Assembly: GCF_009469615.1 (NCBI RefSeq)
Contig: NZ_SSXX01000004.1
Coordinates: 62,001 to 126,000 of the forward strand
DNA length: 64,000 bases
Direction of reading: 5' to 3'
Origin: Dechloromonas sp. H13
Lineage (GTDB): Bacteria; Pseudomonadota; Gammaproteobacteria; Burkholderiales; Rhodocyclaceae
The first letter of the stretch is position 1; each line of letters opens with the position of its first letter. This document shows, piece by piece, positions 57,694-64,000 of this stretch. Both the position numbers and the translations under genes were made by a program. The notes below the pieces were generated by a model. It was given only the letters and a program-made list of their open reading frames with translations. It was not told the origin of the DNA and ran no database searches.

Positions 57694-59661
57694 ATGCCTG
57701 GTCAGGCGAATCTTGCATCCGTGGACGGGTTGCACACCTTTCCGCGCCTGCTGCTGAATCATGCCCGGCACCGCCCGGATGCCCCGGCGATGCGGGAAAA
57801 ATACCTCGGGATCTGGCAGACCTGGTCGTGGGCCGACGTCAAAGACCGCGTGCGGGCGCTGGCCTGCGGGCTGGCGTCGCTCGGCTTCAGGCGCGGCGAC
57901 AATCTGGCGATCATCGGCGACAACCGTCCGCATCTCTACATGATGATGACCGCCGCCCAATGCCTCGGCGGCGTGCCGGTGCCGCTCTACCAGGATGCGG
58001 TGGCCAGCGAGATGCTTTTCGTGCTGCAGGACGCCGGCATCCGTTTCGTGGTGGTCGAGGACCAGGAGCAGGTCGACAAGATGCTGGAAATCCGCGACCA
58101 GGTCGCCACGCTCGAACACGTCATCTACGACGACCCGCGCGGCATGCGCCACTACTCGCAGCCCTTCCTGCACGACATCCACGAGCTGATGGAGATGGGC
58201 CGGATCCACGACCGCAACCATTCCGATTTCCTCAATGCCGAAATCGAGAAGGGGCACTACGACGACGTGTCGGTGATGCTCTACACCTCGGGCACCACCG
58301 GCAAGCCGAAGGGCGTCTGCCAGACGCACGCCGCCTTCATCGCCGCGGCGCAGGGCGGCGTCCAGGTCGACCACCTCGACGCCGACGGCGACATCCTGTC
58401 CTACCTGCCGATGGCCTGGGTCGGCGACCACCTGTTTTCCTACGCCCAGGCGCTGGTCGCCGGCTTCACCATCAACTGCCCGGAATCCGGCGACACGGTG
58501 ATGACCGACCTGCGCGAAATCGGCCCGACCTGCTATTTCGCCCCGCCGCGCGTCTTCGAGAGCCTGCTGACCTCGGTGATGATCCGCATGGAGGACGCCG
58601 GCAAGCTCAAACAGAAGATGTTCCATCACTTCATGGCAGTGGCCAAGCGCTGCGGCGCCGACATCCTCGACGGCAAGTCGGTCGGCTTCGGCGACCGGCT
58701 GCAATACTGGCTCGGCAACATCCTGGTCTACGGCCCGCTGCGCAACGTCCTCGGCATGAGCCGGATCAAGGTCGCCTACACCGCCGGCGCGGCGATCGGG
58801 CCGGAGCTGTTCCGCTTCTACCGCTCGATGGGCATCAACCTCAAGCAGTTCTACGGCCAGACCGAAACCTGCGCCTATGTTTGCCTGCAGCCGGATGGCC
58901 AGATCAAGTTCGACTCGGTCGGCCAGCCGGCGCCGGGCGTCGAAATCAAGATCGCCGACAACGGCGAGGTGCTGGTCAAGGGGCCGATGCTGCTCAAGGA
59001 ATACTACAAGCGCCCCGACGCCACGGCCGAATCGATCAACGCCGACGGCTACTTCATGACCGGCGATGCCGGCTTCCTCGACGAAGACGGTCACCTGAAG
59101 ATCATCGACCGCGCCAAGGATGTCGGCAAGCTGTCGAACGGCGCCATGTTCGCCCCCAACTACATCGAGAACAAGCTCAAGTTCTTCCAGCACATCAAGG
59201 AAGCCGTCTGCTTCGGCCACGACCGCGACATGGTCTGCGCCTTCATCAACATCGACATGGGCGCCGTCGGCAACTGGGCCGAGCGGCGCGGCATCGCCTA
59301 TTCTGGCTACACCGACCTCGCCGGCAAGGCCGAGGTGCTGGAACTGATCCGCGAGTGCGTCGAGCAGGTCAATGCCGACCTGGTGCACGACGCCATGGTC
59401 GCCGATTCGCAGATCCACCGCTTCCTCGTCCTGCACAAGGAACTCGACCCGGACGACGACGAACTGACCCGGACGCGCAAGGTGCGCCGCAACTTCGTCG
59501 CCGAGAAGTACAAGGTGCTGATCGACGCGCTGTACGCCGGCAAGGCCAACCAGTTCATCGAAACCGAGGTCAAGTTCGAGGACGGCCGGCGCGGCAAGGT
59601 ATCGGCCGACCTGAAGATCGTCGATGCCAAGACCTTCCCGATCGTGAAAAAGGCGGCCTGA
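57694..59661 (+). CDS. AMP-dependent acyl-CoA synthetase (long-chain fatty acid-CoA ligase family)
   Basis: 655 aa from the ATG with AGAGGAG upstream. The adenylation motif YTSGTTGKPKG is at residues 197-207, followed by LPMAWVGDHL and the QFYGQTETCAY loop. TGDAGFLDEDGHLKIIDRAKD is the hinge region. It activates a carboxylic acid as its CoA thioester. Two bases separate it from an ABC ATPase, and four more transporter genes follow, so the acid is probably taken up by this transporter and activated on entry. The actual substrate (aromatic, branched or long-chain acid) cannot be read from sequence. Confidence 0.9.
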   Translation: MPGQANLASVDGLHTFPRLLLNHARHRPDAPAMREKYLGIWQTWSWADVKDRVRALACGLASLGFRRGDNLAIIGDNRPHLYMMMTAAQCLGGVPVPLYQDAVASEMLFVLQDAGIRFVVVEDQEQVDKMLEIRDQVATLEHVIYDDPRGMRHYSQPFLHDIHELMEMGRIHDRNHSDFLNAEIEKGHYDDVSVMLYTSGTTGKPKGVCQTHAAFIAAAQGGVQVDHLDADGDILSYLPMAWVGDHLFSYAQALVAGFTINCPESGDTVMTDLREIGPTCYFAPPRVFESLLTSVMIRMEDAGKLKQKMFHHFMAVAKRCGADILDGKSVGFGDRLQYWLGNILVYGPLRNVLGMSRIKVAYTAGAAIGPELFRFYRSMGINLKQFYGQTETCAYVCLQPDGQIKFDSVGQPAPGVEIKIADNGEVLVKGPMLLKEYYKRPDATAESINADGYFMTGDAGFLDEDGHLKIIDRAKDVGKLSNGAMFAPNYIENKLKFFQHIKEAVCFGHDRDMVCAFINIDMGAVGNWAERRGIAYSGYTDLAGKAEVLELIRECVEQVNADLVHDAMVADSQIHRFLVLHKELDPDDDELTRTRKVRRNFVAEKYKVLIDALYAGKANQFIETEVKFEDGRRGKVSADLKIVDAKTFPIVKKAA

Positions 59662-59663
59662 AC

Positions 59664-60446
59664 ATGTCCAAGAAAATAGGCGACGTCATTCTCGACCTGC
59701 AGAACATTTCCCTGCGCTTCGGCGGCGTCAAGGCGCTGACCGACATCTCCTTCAACGTCCGCGAGCACGAAATCCGCGCCATCATCGGTCCCAATGGCGC
59801 CGGCAAGAGCTCGATGCTGAACGTCATCAACGGCGTCTACCACCCGCAGGAAGGCAAGATCATGTGGCGCGGGGCCGAGCGCGAGAAGATGGAACCGCAC
59901 ATGGCGGCGCAGCAGCACATCGCCCGCACCTTCCAGAACATCGCGCTGTTCAAGGGCATGACGGTGCTCGACAACATCATGACCGGGCGCATCACCAAGA
60001 TGAAGGCCAGCTTCGTCGAGCACGCGCTGTGGTTCGGCCGCGCCCGTCGGGAGGAACTGGAACATCGCAAGAAGGTGGAGGAAGTCATCGACTTCCTGGA
60101 AATCCAGCACATCCGCAAGACGCCGGTCGGCCGCCTGCCCTACGGCCTGCAGAAGCGCGTCGAACTGGCCCGCGCGCTGGCCGCCGAGCCGTCGATGCTG
60201 CTGCTCGACGAGCCGATGGCCGGCATGAACGTCGAGGAAAAACAGGACATGTGCCGCTTCATCCTCGACGTCAACGACCAGTTCGGTACCACCATCGTGC
60301 TGATCGAGCACGACATGGGCGTCGTCATGGACATCTCCGACCGCGTCGTCGTGCTCGATTACGGCAAGAAGATCGGCGACGGCGTGCCGGACGAAGTGAA
60401 GAACAACGAGGACGTCATCAAGGCGTACCTCGGGGCTGGCCATTAA
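59664..60446 (+). CDS. Branched-chain-type ABC transporter ATPase (LivG-like)
   Basis: 260 aa. Walker A GPNGAGKS (residues 42-49), signature LPYGLQKRVELARAL in place of LSGGQ as in LivG proteins, Walker B MLLLDEPMAGM. It powers import together with the two permeases downstream. Starts two bases after the ligase stop. Confidence 0.92.
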   Translation: MSKKIGDVILDLQNISLRFGGVKALTDISFNVREHEIRAIIGPNGAGKSSMLNVINGVYHPQEGKIMWRGAEREKMEPHMAAQQHIARTFQNIALFKGMTVLDNIMTGRITKMKASFVEHALWFGRARREELEHRKKVEEVIDFLEIQHIRKTPVGRLPYGLQKRVELARALAAEPSMLLLDEPMAGMNVEEKQDMCRFILDVNDQFGTTIVLIEHDMGVVMDISDRVVVLDYGKKIGDGVPDEVKNNEDVIKAYLGAGH

Positions 60447-60458
60447 GGAGCGGGCGAG

Positions 60459-61373
60459 ATGAATTTCTTTTTCGAAGTATTGATCGGCGGCCTCCTTTCC
60501 GGCGTCATGTACGCGCTGGTGGCCCTCGGTTTCGTGCTGATCTACAAGGCATCCGGCGTGTTCAACTTCGCGCAGGGGGCGATGGTCTACCTGGCGGCGC
60601 TGTCGGTGGTCGGCGTCATGGAGTTCGGGGCGCCGCTCTGGCTGGCGGTGATCCTGGCCTTCGCCATCATGACGCTGTTCGGCATCGCGACCGAGAAGTT
60701 CGTGCTGCGCAAGCTGGTCAACCAGCCGCCGATCGCGCTGTTCATGGCGACCATCGGTCTCGCCTTCTTCATCGAAGGCCTGGCGCCGATGATCTTCGGC
60801 TCCGAGCCGCGCGCGCTCGACATCGGCATCGTCGACGAGCCAATCGAGTACATCCTCGAAAACTTCAACATGGTGATCTCGCGCTTCGACCTCGTCGCCG
60901 CCGGCGTCGCGTCGCTGCTGGTTGCCACGCTCGCCCTGTTCTTCCAGTACACGCGGATCGGCCGGGCGCTGCGGGCGGTGGCGGATGACCACCAGGCCGC
61001 GCTGTCGATCGGCATTCCGCTGCAGCAGATCTGGGCCATCGTCTGGGGCGTCGCCGGTTTCGTCGCCTTGGTCGCCGGCATGATGTGGGGTGCCCGCAAC
61101 GGCGTGCAGTTTGCGCTCACTTTCACGGCGCTCAAGGCACTGCCGGTGCTGATCCTCGGCGGCTTCACCTCGGTGCCGGGGGCGATCGTCGGCGGCCTGA
61201 TCATCGGCGCGTCGGAAAAGCTGGCCGAAATCTATATCCCGCCGGTCATGCAGGATCTCTTTGGCGGCAACTTCGGCGGTATCGAGGGCTGGTTCCCTTA
61301 TGTGCTGGCGCTGCTGTTCCTTCTCGTGCGGCCTGAAGGGCTGTTCGGCGAACGTCACATCGACCGTGTTTGA
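60459..61373 (+). CDS. Branched-chain-type ABC transporter permease (LivH-like)
   Basis: 304 aa, about eight membrane helices. ALVALGFVLIYKASGVFNFAQGAMVYLAAL is the family start (key part GVFNFAQGAM), and GARNGVQFALTFTALKALPVLILGGF contains the ATPase-contact loop. AAGGAG before the ATG. Confidence 0.92.
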   Translation: MNFFFEVLIGGLLSGVMYALVALGFVLIYKASGVFNFAQGAMVYLAALSVVGVMEFGAPLWLAVILAFAIMTLFGIATEKFVLRKLVNQPPIALFMATIGLAFFIEGLAPMIFGSEPRALDIGIVDEPIEYILENFNMVISRFDLVAAGVASLLVATLALFFQYTRIGRALRAVADDHQAALSIGIPLQQIWAIVWGVAGFVALVAGMMWGARNGVQFALTFTALKALPVLILGGFTSVPGAIVGGLIIGASEKLAEIYIPPVMQDLFGGNFGGIEGWFPYVLALLFLLVRPEGLFGERHIDRV

Positions 61374-61389
61374 GAGAGGCTAGAACAAC

Positions 61390-62466
61390 ATGCTTTACCG
61401 TGAAGCCGGTCAGTTCAAGACAAGCTACGCTGCTGACCAACAACTCTTTCCCATCCGCCAGGACCGCATCGGCCTGCTCGTGCTGCTCGCCGTCGCCTTT
61501 CTCGGCGTGCCGCTGCTGGCCAGCGAATACTGGTTCTCGGCGATCCTGATCCCGTTCCTGATCTTCGCCCTGGCGGCGCTCGGCTTGAACATCCTGACCG
61601 GCTACGCCGGCCAGCTATCGCTCGGTTCGGCTGCCTTCATGGCAGTCGGCGCCTACGCGGCCTACAACTTCCAGCTGCGCGTCGAAGGGATTCCGCTGCT
61701 GCTTTCCTTCGTCTGCGCGGGGTTGACCGCAGCCGGCGTCGGCATCCTGTTCGGCCTTCCGTCGCTGCGCATCAAGGGCTTCTACCTGGCGGTGGCGACG
61801 CTGGCGGCGCAGTTCTTCATCGTCTGGTGCCTGACCAAGTTCCCCTGGCTGTCGAACAACTCGTCGTCCGGCGTGATCTCGACGCAGAAGCTGGAGTTGT
61901 TCGGCCATGAACTCAACACGCCGGTCGAGAAGTACCTGCTGGTGCTGTCCATCGTCGTCGTCATGGCGCTGGCGGCCAAGAACATGGTGCGTTCATCCAC
62001 CGGCCGGGCCTGGATGGCGGTGCGCGACATGGACGTGGCGGCCTCGGTGATCGGCATCCGCCTGATGCCGACCAAGCTCCTCGCCTTCGCCGTCAGTTCC
62101 TTCTACTGCGGCGTGGCGGGCGCCATGTACGCCTTCTGCTACCTCGGTTCGGTCGAGCCGGACGGCTTTTCGCTGGAAATGTCCTTCCGCATCCTGTTCA
62201 TGATCATCATCGGCGGCGTCGGGTCGATCATGGGCAGCTTCCTCGGCGCGGCCTTCATCCTGCTGCTGCCGATCTTTCTCGACGTGATCCTGCCGTTCTT
62301 CGCCGACCTGTTCGGCCTGCCGTTTTCCAGCGCCACCGTGTCGCACATCCAGATCCTGGTGTTCGGTGCGCTGATCATGTTCTTCCTGATCGTCGAGCCG
62401 CACGGGCTGGCCCGTCTGTGGCAGATCGCCAAGGAGAAGCTGCGCCTGTGGCCGTTCCCGCACTAG
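61390..62466 (+). CDS. Branched-chain-type ABC transporter permease (LivM-like)
   Basis: 358 aa. A ~30-residue hydrophilic N-terminus, then about nine helices. The LivM motif ALGLNILTGYAGQLSLGSAAFMAVGAYA and the coupling segment RDMDVAASVIGI are visible. It forms the membrane channel with the preceding permease. A variant of the iterated word (GTTGACCGCA) occurs at 61722-61731. Confidence 0.92.
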   Translation: MLYREAGQFKTSYAADQQLFPIRQDRIGLLVLLAVAFLGVPLLASEYWFSAILIPFLIFALAALGLNILTGYAGQLSLGSAAFMAVGAYAAYNFQLRVEGIPLLLSFVCAGLTAAGVGILFGLPSLRIKGFYLAVATLAAQFFIVWCLTKFPWLSNNSSSGVISTQKLELFGHELNTPVEKYLLVLSIVVVMALAAKNMVRSSTGRAWMAVRDMDVAASVIGIRLMPTKLLAFAVSSFYCGVAGAMYAFCYLGSVEPDGFSLEMSFRILFMIIIGGVGSIMGSFLGAAFILLLPIFLDVILPFFADLFGLPFSSATVSHIQILVFGALIMFFLIVEPHGLARLWQIAKEKLRLWPFPH

Positions 62467-62505
62467 GGCCGGCCATCGTTTTGTATTACTGGAGGAGACA
62501 ACTAA

Positions 62506-63828
62506 ATGATTAAAAGCATCAAACCCATGCTTGCCGCAGCCGCGCTCTCCGTGGCCATGCTGTCGCAGGTGGCGGTCGCCGCCGAAGAGCAGTTTTTCCC
62601 GATTCCGGGCTACCGCGTCGGCCCCTACGGCGCCAACGGCCAGGCCTTCTACGGCGGCTTCGTCGACTACCTCAACTACGTCAACCTCAAGGATAAGGGC
62701 GTCAACGGCGTCATGTTGACCTACGAGGAATGCGAAACCGAGTACAACAACGCCAAGGGCGTCGAATGCTACGAGCGCCTCAAGGGCAAGGCCGCCAAGT
62801 CGTCCGGCCCGATCCACACGATGTCGACCGGCATCTCCTACGCGCTGATCGACAAGTCGGCGCAGGACAAGCTGCCGCTGGCGATGATGGGCTACGGCCG
62901 CACCGACGCGGTCGACGGCTCGGTCTTCCCCTATGCCTTCCCGCTGGTGACGACCTATCAGATGCAGGCCTCGGCCATCGTCAAGTTCATCAAGGAAAAA
63001 CTCGGCGGCGACCTGAACGGCAAGAAGATCGTCTATCTGTATCACGATTCCGCTTACGGCAAGGAGGCGATCATCGCCATGGAAGCCGAGGCGGCGCTGA
63101 ACAAGTTCACGCTGGTCCAGATCCCGGTCGCCCACCCGGGCAACGAGCAGGGCGCCCAGTGGCTGAAGATCCGCCAGGAAAAGCCGGACTTCGTCGTTTT
63201 CTGGGGCTGGGGCGTGATGAACCAGACCGCCCTGAAGGCCGCCCAGAAGGTCGGTTTCCCGCGTGACCGGATGATCGGCTCGTGGTGGACCGGTTCCGAG
63301 GAAGACGTCGTGCCGGCCGGCGACGCCGCCAAGGGCTACATGGCCGCGACGTGGAACGTTTCCGGCAAGCAGGTGCCGCTGATCGCCGACATCGAGAAGG
63401 TGGTGTACGGCGCCGGCAAGGGCAACCTGCAGGACAAGTCGAAGATCGGCACCGTCCTCTACAACCGCGGCGTTTCGGCGGCCGTGCTGTCGGTCGAGGC
63501 GATCCGCAAGGCGCAGGAAAAGTACGGCAAGGGCAAGGCGATGACCGGCGAGCAGGTGCGCTGGGGCCTGGAGAACCTGAACATCACCGACGCCCGCCTG
63601 AAGGCGCTGGGCGCCACCGACCTGCTGCCGGAAATCAAGACCTCCTGCGACAACCACGAGGGTTCCGGCAAGGTGAAGATCCAGCAGTGGGATGGCACCA
63701 AGTGGGTGCCGGTGTCCGGCTGGATCGAGGGCAACAAGGGGCTGATCCACCCCCTGTTCCAGGCATCGGCCAAGCAGTACGCCAAGGAAAAGGGCATCAC
63801 GCCGCGTGACTGCGCCAAGGAAAAATAA
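62506..63828 (+). CDS. Periplasmic substrate-binding protein of HAAT-type ABC transporter
   Basis: 440 aa. Signal peptide ending AVAAE. The mature protein has the type I periplasmic-binding fold: YRVGPYGANGQAFYGGFVDY, GVNGVMLTYEECETEYNNAKGVECYERL (first part GVNGVMLTYEE), then a C-terminal TSCDNHEG segment. CGAGGAGAC precedes the ATG. It is longer than leucine-binding proteins and of the subclass associated with CoA ligases, so the ligand is likely a carboxylic acid rather than leucine (inference). Confidence 0.9.
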   Translation: MIKSIKPMLAAAALSVAMLSQVAVAAEEQFFPIPGYRVGPYGANGQAFYGGFVDYLNYVNLKDKGVNGVMLTYEECETEYNNAKGVECYERLKGKAAKSSGPIHTMSTGISYALIDKSAQDKLPLAMMGYGRTDAVDGSVFPYAFPLVTTYQMQASAIVKFIKEKLGGDLNGKKIVYLYHDSAYGKEAIIAMEAEAALNKFTLVQIPVAHPGNEQGAQWLKIRQEKPDFVVFWGWGVMNQTALKAAQKVGFPRDRMIGSWWTGSEEDVVPAGDAAKGYMAATWNVSGKQVPLIADIEKVVYGAGKGNLQDKSKIGTVLYNRGVSAAVLSVEAIRKAQEKYGKGKAMTGEQVRWGLENLNITDARLKALGATDLLPEIKTSCDNHEGSGKVKIQQWDGTKWVPVSGWIEGNKGLIHPLFQASAKQYAKEKGITPRDCAKEK

Positions 63829-63845
63829 GGCGAGAGAGAGGAAGT

Positions 63846-63865
63846 GCGAGGGGGCGACCCCTCGC
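63846..63865 (+). terminator. Hairpin after the binding-protein gene
   Basis: GCGAGGGG, loop GCGA, CCCCTCGC: eight perfect base pairs without a long T run (CATTTCC follows). Better read as an mRNA-stabilising or attenuating hairpin that keeps the binding protein more abundant than the last ATPase. Confidence 0.6.
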
Positions 63866-63897
63866 CATTTCCTGGTTTCCATGCTTCGGGAACAACC

Positions 63898-64000
63898 ATG
63901 AGTACACAAACTGCCGCTGTCGCGGTCGACAATTACCTGAGCATCAACAACATCGAGGTCATCTACGACCACGTGATCCTGGTGCTCAAGGGCGTTTCGC
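63898..64000 (+). CDS. Branched-chain-type ABC transporter ATPase (LivF-like), 3' end outside window
   Basis: Only the first 34 codons are present: MSTQTAAVAVDNYLSINNIE then VIYDHVILVLKGVS. The LSINNIEVIYDHVILVLKGVS portion is the A-loop strand region of LivF-like ATPases. It lies 69 bases after the binding-protein gene with the hairpin between. It should be the second ATPase of the transporter. Confidence 0.75.
   Translation, partial: MSTQTAAVAVDNYLSINNIEVIYDHVILVLKGVS

Overview
The window reads as a chromosomal segment of a GC-rich (about 64-65 %, by eye) betaproteobacterium, most likely order Rhodocyclales (Dechloromonas/Azonexus/Azoarcus-like). The reasons are the HslV N-terminus, the mrcA // pilMNOPQ-aroK-aroB ... 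gltB-gltD order typical of Betaproteobacteria, a complete Sox gene set, and the IcmF and branched-chain-type transporter gene styles. No rRNA, tRNA, CRISPR array, insertion sequence or prophage was recognised. Coding density is very high and no gene-free stretch exceeds about 200 bases.

Layout. (1) 1-3879: the 3' part of a protein with duplicated STAS-like modules, the HslVU protease and an auxin-efflux-type carrier. (2) 3917-15946: a sulfur-oxidation island. A leftward trio (metallo-hydrolase, small cytochrome c, thioredoxin) faces a rightward cytochrome c4. Leftward flavocytochrome c sulfide dehydrogenase genes (fccA, fccB) are divergent from a rightward ArsR-type regulator followed by soxC-D-Y-Z-A-X-B and a rhodanese. 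The set predicts periplasmic oxidation of thiosulfate and sulfide to sulfate, with electrons passing to c-type cytochromes. A beta-carbonic anhydrase and a YeeE/YedE-type sulfur transporter follow. (3) 17982-23624: a leftward chain lptM-lysA-periplasmic adaptor-RND pump with ATGA-type overlaps. (4) 23667-39432: cyaY, mrcA (PBP1A), the type IV pilus alignment/secretin operon pilMNOPQ, shikimate genes aroK and aroB, and glutamate synthase gltB and gltD. (5) 39598-46529: an arginase-ornithine aminotransferase fusion followed by the prkA-yeaH-spoVR trio. (6) 46614-50708: glmU, a small membrane protein, a non-canonical EF-G-like GTPase and a small Arg-rich protein. (7) 50832-57512: an AraC regulator divergent from the fused acyl-CoA mutase icmF, an M48 lipoprotein peptidase with TPR-like tail, and a Crp/Fnr regulator. 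(8) 57694-64000: an acyl-CoA ligase in one operon with a branched-chain-type (HAAT) ABC transporter; the last ATPase gene runs off the window.

The most unusual signals are two. First, a short word, GTCGACCGCA (often extended to GTCGACCGCAAC), occurs 16 times against well under one expected. It sits both inside genes and in small intergenic gaps, and once as a self-complementary pair forming a terminator, which resembles the organisation of DNA uptake sequences or other genome-wide iterated signals. Second, a single polypeptide joins a ureohydrolase to an ornithine aminotransferase and lies directly upstream of the PrkA kinase trio.
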